Both the position numbers and the translations under genes were made by a program. From Konateibacter massiliensis (GTDB taxonomy: Bacteria; Bacillota; Clostridia; Lachnospirales; Lachnospiraceae): a DNA stretch of 64,000 nucleotides. Every line of letters starts with the position of its first letter. Position 1 is the first letter of the stretch. The stretch covers positions 439,001-503,000 of the forward strand of contig NZ_LT860098.1 in NCBI RefSeq assembly GCF_900184995.1. Direction: 5' to 3'. This document shows, in pieces, positions 53,197 through 62,100 of this stretch. The notes under the pieces were generated by a model, which was given only the letters and a program-made list of their open reading frames with translations, was not told the DNA's origin and ran no database searches.

Positions 53197-53244
53197 TTTT
53201 TGATATCATAGGAAATTCGAAGAACTTTCCTATGATATCAAAAA
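53197..53244. repeat. Perfect 19-bp inverted repeat (palindromic element, copy 2)
   Basis: TTTTTGATATCATAGGAAA and its exact complement around a 10-nt loop TTCGAAGAAC. The 32-bp core matches 19361-19392 in most positions, including AAGTTC-like inner arms. Confidence 0.75.
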
Positions 53245-53310
53245 GCCGGCAAACCCAGTTGCCTGAGTCTGCCGACCTTTTTTTATTTATGCTTTGCATC
53301 TATGGAGTTT

Positions 53311-53733
53311 TTATTCAATGGCGATGTAGTTCTTCTTTTCCTCAATTCCCTGTATCTCTTTTGGAATTGCAAGGCGAAGAATTCCGTCCTTAAACTCTGC
53401 TTTGATATCCTCCTGCTTTACGCCGTTTCCGACATAGAAACTTCTCTTGCAGCTTCCCACAAAACGTTCTCTTCGGATAAAATTGCCTTCGTCATCCTTC
53501 TCATCTTTGTTTTCGTTGCGATTAGCCGTTATAGTCAGATAGCCATCCTTCAGCTCAGCCTGTATATTCTCTTTGGCATAACCGGGCAATTCCATATCGA
53601 TAAGATAATTGCCTTCCTTTTCCTGCACATCTGTCTTCATCATCTGAGAACGCTCAAACCAAGACGGTGATGTAAAAAACGGGTCCTTAAACATTTCATC
53701 AAATAAATTATTCACTCTGTTTGCCAGTAACAT
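53311..53733 (-). CDS. Hsp20/alpha-crystallin small heat-shock protein
   Basis: 140 residues. The alpha-crystallin domain spans about 33-135: MKTDVQEKEGNYLIDMELPGYAKENIQAELKDGYLTITANR, an RRERFVGSCKRSFYVG strand and the closing motif GILRLAIPKE. The N-terminal region (FDEMFKDPFF) is the usual oligomerisation part. It holds unfolding proteins in the cytoplasm. It is monocistronic with a TTGACA/TATATT promoter and no CIRCE element in front, so control is not by HrcA at this site. Confidence 0.93.
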   Translation of the reverse strand: MLLANRVNNLFDEMFKDPFFTSPSWFERSQMMKTDVQEKEGNYLIDMELPGYAKENIQAELKDGYLTITANRNENKDEKDDEGNFIRRERFVGSCKRSFYVGNGVKQEDIKAEFKDGILRLAIPKEIQGIEEKKNYIAIE

Positions 53734-53790
53734 AGGTCATACCTCCTTATAAAATATCTATGTTATGTTTGTTCTATTTGTTATATATAT

Positions 53791-53818
53791 AATATAACAC
53801 TGTTTTTGAATTTGTCAA
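53791..53818 (-). promoter_or_regulatory. Promoter of hsp20
   Basis: Minus strand: -35 TTGACA (53813-53818), 16-bp spacer, -10 TATATT (53791-53796) in a long AT-alternating tract. The remainder of the gap up to 54010 shows nothing else clear. Confidence 0.6.
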
Positions 53819-54010
53819 TAGACTTTTTTAAATTTTTTATAAAATGATAACGGTTCCGCCATGTCATTCATAATGTGTCCAAATATACAATTTGAACAGG
53901 TATATTACTAATTGATGGGCACATTATAAATTGCACTTTCTCGTACAAACGTTTATACTATAGCATATCAGAAGGAAATCAAACACACGCGAAATAATAA
54001 GGAGAACAAC

Positions 54011-54388
54011 ATGCTTCACGGAAACGGAACAGATATCATAAAAATAGACCATCTCAAGCCCTTCTTGGACAAATTAGATGATCCCTTTATTCAAAAAACC
54101 TATACACAAAAAGAGCTTGCCCTTATCACATCCCGTCCAATTCCTCTTAACACCTTGGCGACACGCTTTGCCGGAAAGGAAGCTGTCTTTAAATGTTTGG
54201 GGGTGGACGGAAACGCTGTACTTCTAAACGAAATTGAAATTCTGGAAAATGAAATTGGCCAGCCAACTGTCACCCTTCATGGAAGGGCAAAACATCTGGC
54301 TGACCAAATGGGTATCACTACTATTTGCATTTCGCTTTCGTATGACACAGACTATGCCATCGCATTTGCGGTTGCTGAAAGAAATTAA
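54011..54388 (+). CDS. acpS: Holo-[acyl-carrier-protein] synthase
   Basis: 125 residues, the normal AcpS length. Metal-binding GNGTDIIKIDHL at the N-terminus and RFAGKEAVFKCLG near 52-64 are the two signature blocks; ICISLSYDTDYAIAFAVAE closes the fold. It transfers 4'-phosphopantetheine from CoA to acyl-carrier protein, an essential step for fatty-acid synthesis. It stands alone on the plus strand, preceded by AAGGAGAAC. Confidence 0.92.
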   Translation: MLHGNGTDIIKIDHLKPFLDKLDDPFIQKTYTQKELALITSRPIPLNTLATRFAGKEAVFKCLGVDGNAVLLNEIEILENEIGQPTVTLHGRAKHLADQMGITTICISLSYDTDYAIAFAVAERN

Positions 54389-54398
54389 AGTGTAACAA

Positions 54399-54440
54399 AG
54401 CGGACAAGTCCACATCCCTTACTCATGAAGGACTTGGCCT
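54399..54440. repeat. Dispersed hairpin repeat, copy 2
   Basis: AGCGGACAAGTCCACATC...CATGAAGGACTTGGCC; CAAGTCC pairs with GGACTTG. It lies between the convergent acpS and ferredoxin-like genes and probably serves as their terminator. Related to 53094-53133. Confidence 0.6.
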
Positions 54441-54447
54441 CTCTCTC

Positions 54448-55530
54448 TTATTTACACGGTATCGGTTTCTTCGGGCAGCGCGGCTTAACCGCACCGGCTT
54501 TTACGATTGCGTCCTCGTCGCAGGCTTCCAGACAGGCACCGCACTGTGTACATTCATCCTGATCAATGACGTGAATAAACTTCTTTTTGCCAAGTATCGC
54601 ATCGTCTTCGCACTCGTCCACACACTCGTTGCAGCCGGTGCACATATCTGCCAGAATATGATAGGTGACATATTTAGCACAGACACCTGCCTTACAGCTT
54701 TTCTTGGTGATGTGTTCCTCAATCTCTTCGCCAAAGCTGTCCATTGCGCTTTGGATTGTGCCGGCGATTGCCGAGCCAACCTCACAGAGGGACTGCATCT
54801 TCATCTCTTGACATAAATCAAGCAGAAGCTCCAAATCTGACTGTTTTCCCTTTTTGAGGGTAATATCGGTCAGTATCATCTGAATCTGTGTCACGCCCTC
54901 ATGTCCGAACACGCATCTGCCACAGCTTTCCTTTCCAAAACGGTCCGCAATTTTTAAAATAATATCCAGCACACAATCCGTCTCATCGATAATTTGAATA
55001 TAGTCTGTCATGAGTATGATTTCTTCATCCAGCTTACTTTGATTTATAACAAGTCCCATCGGGTAGCCAAAGAACATTCCTTTGAACTTTCCCTTGCTTT
55101 CACAGACATTTAGAATCTCTCTCGGAGTCGTTTTCTTATTAAATTCCTGTATCCCGGTTTTCTTGGCTTTTCCGCCGACAAAGACTTTTTTCTTTTCCGC
55201 TCCCAGCAGTTCTTCCACCGACACAATTGCTGTCTGGTCTGACTCCTCCGAATTGGAGCGTGAAGGAATAGGCTTTTCGCCCTCCAGCACTTTTAAAAGT
55301 GCTGAATGGTTTGTGTAGGTGAAGCCTGCACCCTTCTTTGCCTCTATCACTGTGATTCCTTTTACCTCAACTCCTGCCGCCTGATTTTTCGGCACAACAA
55401 GATAATGTTTTGAGGCAGGATTTTTTAATATTTCTTTGCTGATTTGCTCTAAATTTTCCTTCAACATACTAGGAGAAATTGGAGCTTCTTCGTAAATCGG
55501 CATAGCATTACAAACAAATATTTCTTTCAT
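54448..55530 (-). CDS. NuoF-derived iron-sulphur protein with two extra 4Fe-4S clusters
   Basis: 360 residues. Residues about 120-200 look like the SLBB-type domain of NuoF/HndC ([42 protein letters not shown]). Residues 205-290 resemble the NuoF C-terminal 4Fe-4S domain ([15 protein letters not shown]). The end carries two ferredoxin clusters ([28 protein letters not shown]). The FMN- and NADH-binding N-terminal half of NuoF is missing, replaced by about 110 residues that I do not recognise. It is likely an electron-transfer subunit of the complex formed with the 701-residue protein, 12 bp upstream. Confidence 0.85.
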   Translation of the reverse strand: MKEIFVCNAMPIYEEAPISPSMLKENLEQISKEILKNPASKHYLVVPKNQAAGVEVKGITVIEAKKGAGFTYTNHSALLKVLEGEKPIPSRSNSEESDQTAIVSVEELLGAEKKKVFVGGKAKKTGIQEFNKKTTPREILNVCESKGKFKGMFFGYPMGLVINQSKLDEEIILMTDYIQIIDETDCVLDIILKIADRFGKESCGRCVFGHEGVTQIQMILTDITLKKGKQSDLELLLDLCQEMKMQSLCEVGSAIAGTIQSAMDSFGEEIEEHITKKSCKAGVCAKYVTYHILADMCTGCNECVDECEDDAILGKKKFIHVIDQDECTQCGACLEACDEDAIVKAGAVKPRCPKKPIPCK

Positions 55531-55542
55531 TCTCTTCTCCTC

Positions 55543-57636
55543 CTAATATTCATTCCAAAGTTTTGGTCTTGTAAGGTTCAATCGCAAATCGCATTGTAAA
55601 CAACGGCTTGCCTCGCAGGAAGCTTGCTCGCACGTAAATGTCTTTTCCACCGCAACAAAGCTTTCTTTTCGCACCGCAGCATCCAAGAGAACCGGATAGG
55701 AGCGCTCCAAATCTCCAAAACCTTCTGTTCTGCCGATAAAAGGATTTGCTTCTTCTCTTTCCAAAAGCTCCTCTGAGATATTGCCGTCTCCTCCAAGGTA
55801 ACGGTCCATCTCCTCGGCTGCCTGACGTCCTGCAGCAATGGCAGATATGACGGATTTCGTTCCTGTCACCACATCGCCGGCGGCAAACACGCCTTCCATA
55901 CTTGCGGCAAGTTTGTCATCTACCTTGATATAAGGTCCGTGGGTCAGTTCTACCTCAAAGCTTTCCGTTCCTTCCGGTCTTTGTCCTACTGCAAAAATAA
56001 CATTGTCGACAGGCACAATTTCCTTTGTTCCTTCCACCAGTTCAATAACTGCTTTGCGGTTTTCATCAAAATAGAATTTGTCTACCTTTTGAAGCTCTAC
56101 GCCTTCCACCTTTCCTTCTCCTACGATGCGGAGGAAGGAGTGAGCGGAATGCAGAAGGATTCCTTCTTCCCTGCCCTCTTCAATTTCGTCCTCTGTCGCT
56201 GTCATCGTCTTCTCATTCTCTAAGCAGGCGATATGGACTTCTTTCGCGCCAAGGCGAAGTGCTGTTCTGGCACAATCATATGCCACATTTCCGCCTCCTA
56301 ATACCATAACCTTCTCTCCCAAGGTCTGTGCTGCATTCATGCGGGCCTTTTTCAAAAATTCTGCATTTACCACAACTCCCGCAAGATTGTTTCCTTCCAG
56401 GGGAAGAACCGTGCCCTGATGCGTTCCGGTAGAAATTAAAACAGTATCATAGCCCTGTGATAAAAGAACCTTCGGCGGCTCTGCCTTGGTGTTTAAGTTC
56501 AGCTTGATGCCAACTTCTAAAATATCATTGATTTCACGGTCCAGCACCTCGTCAGGAAGTCGATAAGACGGAATTCCGTAGCGGCATTGTCCGCCTGCTT
56601 TTTCATTTGCCTCAAAAACAGTTACCTCATGCCCCTTCTTCGCCAGATAGTAAGCCGCAGTGAGCCCTGCAGGTCCCGCACCGATTACAGCAGCCTTCTT
56701 TCCTGTAGAAGCAGCTACCTTTCTCTTTTCCTTCCAGTTATCCGGGTGGCTTGCCGCTGCTGCTCGTTTTAGCTTGCAGATGGAAAGTGGTTTGCCCAAC
56801 TCGTTTCGTTTACAGGCATCCTCACATATGTGGTTACAAATACAGCCAAGTGTCTCCGGGAAAGGAAGCTTCTCGCGTATAACCGCCGTCGCCTTGTCAT
56901 ATTCCCCTTCCTTTATGTAACGAAGGTATCTCGGAATATCCGTATGAGCCGGACACGCAGTTTTACAAGGAACAATGCTCTCCGCATAAGACATTTCTTC
57001 TTTTATAAGTCCAAAGGCATCCATGATGGAGCCGGTCGGACAGACTTCAATACAGGCACCGCAGAATTTACAGCCAGCCTCTTTCAATGATACATTTCCG
57101 TCTGTTCCGATTCGCACCATTCCATCCTCAGTCTTTTGAAAATCCAGTACCTTGACACCGCGAAGCTCACGACAGGCGCGCACACAGCGTCCGCAACGGA
57201 TACATCTGGTAAATAGATGCTTAATGAGCGGATTGCTCTCGTCTGTTGCAACCGTCCTTGTTTTCTTTTTCCAGCGCTCCGGTCCGACACCCATATACTG
57301 GTACATGGACTGAAGCTCGCATTTTCCGTATTTCGGGCAGCCCGTACAGTCCGCCGGATGGGTTGCAAGAATAAGCTCCATCGCCATTTTTCTTGTCTTT
57401 TCCGCTTTCGGACCATTTATTGTGATGTTCATTCCTTCCTCAACCTGTGTTTTACAGGAAGGAACTGCTCCATCGACTCCCTCTATCTCAACTGAGCAAA
57501 GACGGCAGCCGCCCACCGCTTCAAGCTCAGGGTGCTTGCAAAGGTGAGGAATATACATACCGGCATCCAACGCTGCCTCTAAGACAGACGTTCCCTCTTT
57601 TGCCTCAATCTCTTTCTTGTCTATTGTAATCTTCAT
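55543..57636 (-). CDS. Iron-sulphur flavoprotein oxidoreductase (NuoG-like N-terminus plus GltD-like domain)
   Basis: 697 residues from ATG 57636 (MKITIDKKEIEAKEGTSVLEAAL), preceded by GGAGG at 5 nt; the ATG four codons earlier overlaps that site. Order: 2Fe-2S ferredoxin (C-x10-C-x2-C near 35-60); His-Cys cluster HPADCTGCPKYGKC; two 4Fe-4S clusters (CIRCGRCVRAC, CKFCGACIEVC); then a glutamate-synthase-small-subunit-like module with FAD site GAGPAGLTAAYYLAKKG and NAD(P) site VLGGGNVAYDCARTAL. It would take electrons from NAD(P)H and feed Fe-S carriers, or the reverse. It is in an operon with the NuoF-like and fumarate-reductase-like genes. Confidence 0.88.
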   Translation of the reverse strand: MKITIDKKEIEAKEGTSVLEAALDAGMYIPHLCKHPELEAVGGCRLCSVEIEGVDGAVPSCKTQVEEGMNITINGPKAEKTRKMAMELILATHPADCTGCPKYGKCELQSMYQYMGVGPERWKKKTRTVATDESNPLIKHLFTRCIRCGRCVRACRELRGVKVLDFQKTEDGMVRIGTDGNVSLKEAGCKFCGACIEVCPTGSIMDAFGLIKEEMSYAESIVPCKTACPAHTDIPRYLRYIKEGEYDKATAVIREKLPFPETLGCICNHICEDACKRNELGKPLSICKLKRAAAASHPDNWKEKRKVAASTGKKAAVIGAGPAGLTAAYYLAKKGHEVTVFEANEKAGGQCRYGIPSYRLPDEVLDREINDILEVGIKLNLNTKAEPPKVLLSQGYDTVLISTGTHQGTVLPLEGNNLAGVVVNAEFLKKARMNAAQTLGEKVMVLGGGNVAYDCARTALRLGAKEVHIACLENEKTMTATEDEIEEGREEGILLHSAHSFLRIVGEGKVEGVELQKVDKFYFDENRKAVIELVEGTKEIVPVDNVIFAVGQRPEGTESFEVELTHGPYIKVDDKLAASMEGVFAAGDVVTGTKSVISAIAAGRQAAEEMDRYLGGDGNISEELLEREEANPFIGRTEGFGDLERSYPVLLDAAVRKESFVAVEKTFTCEQASCEASRCLQCDLRLNLTRPKLWNEY

Positions 57637-57748
57637 GTTTACCTCCATATGACTACCACTGTCCGGTAGTATGCGAAGGACTGTAATAAACCAAGACCTT
57701 CGTCCTCTTCTGTCTATTACAGTCCTTGCTTTTTTATCTATCCTTTAA

Positions 57749-59230
57749 TTAAAATTCAACTGCTTCCTCTGCTGCGTTCTCTCCTGCAATTCTTCCGCTG
57801 TTTAAGCAAAAGCCCATTGTATTTCCGGAAAGAATGAACGGATAGCTGTCACCGAAGATGTTGCACGCATCGGTTCCGACACAGTAAAGACCCGGAATTA
57901 CCTTTGCCTCTTGATTCATAACCTGTGTCTTGTGGTTAATCAATACACCGCCCAAGGAACCATAGGCACCTACGTTCTGACGACAGCAGTAGAACGGTCC
58001 TTTTTCAATGTTCTGCATATAAGCACGGTCTTTTTCAAAGAGTTCATCAAAGCCTGCATCGCACATATCGTTGTATTCCTCAACCTGTTTTACTAAGCCT
58101 TCCACATCAATACCCGCTTTTTCTGCCAGCTCCTCAATTGTGTCTGCCTGACAAATCGGCTCATAGCCCTCTGCCAAATCTTTTTCCCACTGCTCGTCAA
58201 AGTGATCAAACAGGTCGTGAGGATGTACATGGGATACGATGTCCGGTCCTCTTTTCTTATATTTCTTCAACAGCTTGCTGTCAAAAATAGCATAGGCAAC
58301 ACTGCCTGGCTGTGCTGTAATTGCATTTCCCGTAAATGTGGTATTTGCAATCTGATCCTCCGGCATAAAACGGTCACCGTTTCTGTTGACCCAAAGACTA
58401 GGCTGGCGGAACGCTCCGTCCAAAATAAAGTGGTTCATGTTGTCCGGAAGCTGATACATAAGCTCCATTGTACATTCGGTACGACCTGCGCCTGCTTCCC
58501 AAGCCATGTTGATACCGTCACCCTTCATTCCCGGAATTGCGAAATTGAAGATAGTTTTGCCGAACTCATAACCTGTCTGCTCCTGAATCATTTTTGGATT
58601 ATCGCCAAAGCCGCCTGTTGCAAGAATAACAGATTTTGCTCTTGCCTCGATTTCCTCGCCGTCCTTGTCTTTTGCAAGCACACCAACTGCTTTTCCATCT
58701 TCCATAATAATTTTGTTAACCGGTGTCTCCATCAAAAATTCAACACCGAGCTCTCTTGCTTTTTCTGTCATTTTCTTTGTCATTGCAGTTGCACAGCGAG
58801 GTCCCGGCGCTCCGCCGCCCTCAGGCTTTACAACATGCCATGTAAATTCACCATCGGAATATGCTCTCGTTGCCTCCGGAGCACTAAATGCTCTCTGCAC
58901 GCCTGCGAATTCCACACCCATATCCATAAGCCATTCAATGGTATCACCTGATTTGAAATAATAATCACGCACCATACGTGCATCCACACGGTAATGCGTA
59001 TAATACATATGCTTTCTGAAAGCCTCTCCCGGCGTCAGTGCAACCATATGCTCTCTCTGAATTGGTGAGCCCACCCCCAGTGGTCCCATTCCCATATTCG
59101 CTGCTCCGCCTGTCGTGTTGGATTTCTCAAATACAGTTACTTTTGCCCCATTTTCTGCCGCTGCGATACATGCTGCAAGACCGGACAAACCGGCTGCTAC
59201 AACAATAACATCAGTCGTAATACTCTTCAT
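57749..59230 (-). CDS. Fumarate-reductase-like FAD flavoprotein
   Basis: 493 residues from ATG 59230 (MKSITTDVIVV), with GGAGG 8 nt upstream. The FAD_binding_2 fold is clear: VVAAGLSGLAACIAAAENGAKVTVFEKS, TGGAANMGMG, ATGGFGDNP, GDGINMAWEAGA, and the C-terminal GLYCVGTDACNIFGDSYPFILSGNTMGFCLNSGRIAGENA. The first Gly of the dinucleotide GxGxxG is Ala here (AAGLSG). No heme-binding domain and no signal peptide, so it is a cytoplasmic reductase fed by the partner Fe-S proteins rather than by a periplasmic cytochrome. Acceptors of this family include fumarate, urocanate, enoates and steroids; which one applies is unknown. Confidence 0.88.
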   Translation of the reverse strand: MKSITTDVIVVAAGLSGLAACIAAAENGAKVTVFEKSNTTGGAANMGMGPLGVGSPIQREHMVALTPGEAFRKHMYYTHYRVDARMVRDYYFKSGDTIEWLMDMGVEFAGVQRAFSAPEATRAYSDGEFTWHVVKPEGGGAPGPRCATAMTKKMTEKARELGVEFLMETPVNKIIMEDGKAVGVLAKDKDGEEIEARAKSVILATGGFGDNPKMIQEQTGYEFGKTIFNFAIPGMKGDGINMAWEAGAGRTECTMELMYQLPDNMNHFILDGAFRQPSLWVNRNGDRFMPEDQIANTTFTGNAITAQPGSVAYAIFDSKLLKKYKKRGPDIVSHVHPHDLFDHFDEQWEKDLAEGYEPICQADTIEELAEKAGIDVEGLVKQVEEYNDMCDAGFDELFEKDRAYMQNIEKGPFYCCRQNVGAYGSLGGVLINHKTQVMNQEAKVIPGLYCVGTDACNIFGDSYPFILSGNTMGFCLNSGRIAGENAAEEAVEF

Positions 59231-59284
59231 TTGAAATACCTCCATTATTTATTTTGTTAAATTATTAACGTCCTTCTACCTACT

Positions 59285-59341
59285 ATTATAGCGTTATAAC
59301 TGATACCCCGTCCAATAGTTATTAGGAGTATCAGTTATAAC
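59285..59341 (-). promoter_or_regulatory. Activator-type promoter with 14-bp inverted repeats
   Basis: GTTATAACTGATAC (59293-59306) and GTATCAGTTATAAC (59328-59341) are perfect inverted copies with 35 bp between their starts. On the minus strand a -10 TATAAT (59285-59290) follows the nearer copy and no good -35 is present. This fits control by a LysR- or PucR-type activator, both of which are encoded nearby. Confidence 0.65.
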
Positions 59342-59360
59342 TAAAAGTTATTACTCTGTC

Positions 59361-60305
59361 TTATATTGTTTTAAATTGTAATTCCTTATATTTGATAAGC
59401 TTCTCATTTACAACGACACGATTTTCAGGGTTTCTGAAAAAACCTCCTTGGGTATGTGCAATTTCCTCCAAATGCTTTGCTCTGCCCTCCACCGTATTTC
59501 TGTCACGGCTTAGTCCGTCCTCCTGAATCACAAATTTCCACTTTTTATCCGCTGTCTGCTCGAGTGTTCCGCCCGCACCACACACCTGACATTCAATCGG
59601 AAAATGAAGCCCATCCCACTGTACCTCACCGAGAATCAGTGCATTGGAATGACAGTTTGGGCACCACCCCATATCCTCATCGCCAAGCCATTTTCGCTCT
59701 TCAACCGGTGTGTTTACCGCTGTCATAATATTTTCTCCGACTTTTCTAGCGCGCTCTATCATCTCATCATGTAGAAGACACTGTGCAGGAGCGGGTACTC
59801 TCGTCGCCAGATACATATCAACCACCTTCATATCAGTGGTAAACATAGCCGCCTGCATTGACTCAAGCGCCATAGACTGCCAAGAACGGGTGGAGCCTCC
59901 CACTGCAATAAGAGCACTTACTCTATCCTTATGCTCAATCGCCCCTATCGTCTCAAGAAAGGCCGTCTCGTAGCTTAAGCTTCTCTGAGCAAATTTAGTA
60001 AAGGTAGAACAGGCCATCAAATCATATGTAGGTGATGAAAAAATAACCGCATCTGCATCCAGCATAACCTCCATCAGCTTCTTTTTATCGTCCTTGTCAT
60101 CCAGCACACAGCCGACATTTTTTCCCTGAGACATTCCGATTGTGCAGGAGGTACACCCCGTACAGTCAAACACCTCATAATCTCTTAAATTCACCATCGT
60201 GACATCGCCGCCTGCCTCCTGACAATAAAGCAATGCCTCCTTTAATAAAATTTCACTGTTACTGTTTTTTCTTCCTGCGCTTACTCCCAAAATTTTTGCT
60301 GCCAT
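59361..60305 (-). CDS. NADPH-dependent FMN reductase-like flavodoxin with C-terminal zinc ribbon
   Basis: 314 residues. The N-terminal flavodoxin fold of the NADPH-dependent FMN reductase/iron-sulphur flavoprotein type has LGVSAGRKNSNSEILLKEALLYCQEAG, a CTGCTSC motif (about 49-55) that in iron-sulphur flavoproteins binds a 4Fe-4S cluster, and FSSPTYDLMACSTFTKFAQR. Residues about 215-255 hold a zinc-ribbon-like CPNCHSNA...CQVCGAGG. It is the first gene of the reductase cluster, 115 bp before the flavoprotein gene and possibly in a separate transcript because a promoter lies between. It would reduce flavin or supply electrons. Confidence 0.87.
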   Translation of the reverse strand: MAAKILGVSAGRKNSNSEILLKEALLYCQEAGGDVTMVNLRDYEVFDCTGCTSCTIGMSQGKNVGCVLDDKDDKKKLMEVMLDADAVIFSSPTYDLMACSTFTKFAQRSLSYETAFLETIGAIEHKDRVSALIAVGGSTRSWQSMALESMQAAMFTTDMKVVDMYLATRVPAPAQCLLHDEMIERARKVGENIMTAVNTPVEERKWLGDEDMGWCPNCHSNALILGEVQWDGLHFPIECQVCGAGGTLEQTADKKWKFVIQEDGLSRDRNTVEGRAKHLEEIAHTQGGFFRNPENRVVVNEKLIKYKELQFKTI

Positions 60306-60534
60306 ACATTTTCTCCTTTTCTTTTTCTGTAAAGTTTAGTACAATTATCGAAAGGGAACTCCCATGCTTCTTTTTAGAAAAAAAATTGTAAAACCCCTGA
60401 AAATTTCGCATGTTGCTCCGACCTTGTTAAAATAATAACATTTTTTATTTCATAAACCATCCATCAACTATCCTATCTTTTGTGGATTTCATCTTAATTT
60501 TTCCGACATTTGTCGCAAGGACTGGGAGGACATT
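60306..60534. other. Divergent intergenic region
   Basis: 229 bp between the divergent FMN-reductase and PucR-type genes. A weak dyad TGTTAAAATAATAACA (60425-60440) is the only regulatory-looking element; no promoter is clear enough to call. Confidence 0.35.
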
Positions 60535-62064
60535 ATGGCATACTTGGAAAACATCATTCAGCGAATTGAAACTACCTTTCAGGTGCATGTGCATGGAAAT
60601 ACATCGGATAACCGTCAGATTGAAAATGTGCAGTATCTCATCGCCAAAAATGAGGAGCTGCCCGCATTTCAGCCTGAGACCTTATACATCGGCAACTATC
60701 AGGATTTCCACCAGTACAGCTTAGAAGGCTGCATCCTCCTTCTCAACTGCCGCATAAGCAGCGGAAATGAGAACGGGCTCTACATTTATCAGGCACTTGA
60801 CCCATTTTTAGTCTGTAACTGTATCCAAGAGGAACTGTTTCAAAGCCACAAAATTCAGCTAAAAAAAGAAGAAATGTTTCAGGTTCTTCAAGCCGGCTAC
60901 GGCATACAGAGTATTCTCGATACGGCAAGAATCTATCTCGAAAACCCGATTACGCTCTGTACAACAAGCTTTTCTGTGCTGGCGGTGAGCCCAAAGCGTT
61001 TTAGTGACGATAAATTTGACTCTTATAACAACAAGTTATATTTGCGAAAAAGCTTTGTCCAGAATATGAAGGAAAAACAGGTGCTTCACCATATTTTTTC
61101 CTCCTCTTCACCGCTCATTGCCACCTTCGAAGATTCCCCAGGCGTGGAATACCTCTTTTGCAGCGTGCACATCAACCATGCAGCGGTAGGATATCTGTGC
61201 CTGAACTCCTCACTTCGTCCGTTTCAAAAGGAGGATGCCTTCTTTGTCATGGATCTTGCAAAAATGATTTCCATCGAAATGCAGAAGGACGACTTCTTTA
61301 ACGAGAAATCAGGGTTAAAATACGAATATTTTCTGACGGATTTGGTCGAACAGAACTTTTTAAGCCTTGATTTTGCAACAAATAGGCTCGCCCAGCTTGG
61401 ATATAACGTTTACCAATATTTCTGGGTGCTTGGCTTTACCTTCACAGGAAGCTCCAACAACCGGATGAATTCAAACTACTACATTGACCAGCTTCTGGGG
61501 ATTTTTAAGCACAGCATGGTATTTTTTTACAAGGGAAACCTAATTTTGCTGCTGACGAGCAAATACCAAAATCCATATAAGAAGGTGGACAAGCAAAAAC
61601 TCTTTCACTTTTTGCAATTTAACCAGATGTATGCCGCTATCAGCTTTCGGTATGAAAATCTGCTGGACACCCACCGCTACTATCATCAGGTAGCCTTTCT
61701 GCTTCGAAGCCCGCACGGCAGGATTGAGGAGCGAATGTTCAGTTACGAAGATAATTATCTGAGCCACCTTTTGGACAGTGCCCAGAATGTTGTCGCCGCC
61801 GAAACGCTGTTACATCCGGATATCCGGTTTTTAAGCCAGTATGACCGCGATAATCATACCGAATATATAGAAACCCTCCGAGCCTACTTTCAAAATAATC
61901 GAAATGCCCTACAGGCTTCTAAACAGCTTCATATACACAAGAGTACATTTTTTTACCGCATGGGAAAAATTGAGGATTTGACCGATTTTGATATGGAAAA
62001 TACAAGACTTCTCTTTTCCTACGAATTTTCTTTTTATCTGTTGGATTATATGGAAACTCATTAA
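60535..62064 (+). CDS. PucR-type transcriptional regulator
   Basis: 509 residues. The N-terminal ~170 residues are of unknown type; the centre (about 175-260) has a GAF-like pattern (GVEYLFCSVHINHAAVGYLCLNSS), and the C-terminus the PucR/CdaR HTH: TEYIETLRAYFQNNRNALQASKQLHIHKSTFFYRMGKIEDLTDFD. It is divergent from the reductase cluster, so it is the first candidate for its activator. SD-like AGGACATT before the ATG is weak; GGGAGGAC (60523-60530) is the better site. Confidence 0.87.
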   Translation: MAYLENIIQRIETTFQVHVHGNTSDNRQIENVQYLIAKNEELPAFQPETLYIGNYQDFHQYSLEGCILLLNCRISSGNENGLYIYQALDPFLVCNCIQEELFQSHKIQLKKEEMFQVLQAGYGIQSILDTARIYLENPITLCTTSFSVLAVSPKRFSDDKFDSYNNKLYLRKSFVQNMKEKQVLHHIFSSSSPLIATFEDSPGVEYLFCSVHINHAAVGYLCLNSSLRPFQKEDAFFVMDLAKMISIEMQKDDFFNEKSGLKYEYFLTDLVEQNFLSLDFATNRLAQLGYNVYQYFWVLGFTFTGSSNNRMNSNYYIDQLLGIFKHSMVFFYKGNLILLLTSKYQNPYKKVDKQKLFHFLQFNQMYAAISFRYENLLDTHRYYHQVAFLLRSPHGRIEERMFSYEDNYLSHLLDSAQNVVAAETLLHPDIRFLSQYDRDNHTEYIETLRAYFQNNRNALQASKQLHIHKSTFFYRMGKIEDLTDFDMENTRLLFSYEFSFYLLDYMETH

Positions 62065-62100
62065 AATAGAAAAAAGATAACATTTCTGAAAGGAGATTTT

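Larger units (their letters stand above)
52991..53310. other. Intergenic region with three hairpin repeats
   Basis: 320 bp between hsp20 and marR with no credible gene. It holds a terminator-like repeat (53088-53141), a perfect 19-bp inverted repeat (53197-53244) and an imperfect GCCGGCA/TGCCGAC hairpin with T7 (53245-53285) that may terminate a transcript entering from the left. Confidence 0.5.

Noticed and set aside
53084-53299. 71-codon minus-strand frame through the hairpin-rich gap
   Set aside because: It runs through two inverted repeats, has no ribosome site and is best explained as translation of repeat DNA.
53734-53830. CIRCE heat-shock operator before hsp20
   Set aside because: No TTAGCACTC-N9-GAGTGCTAA match is present.
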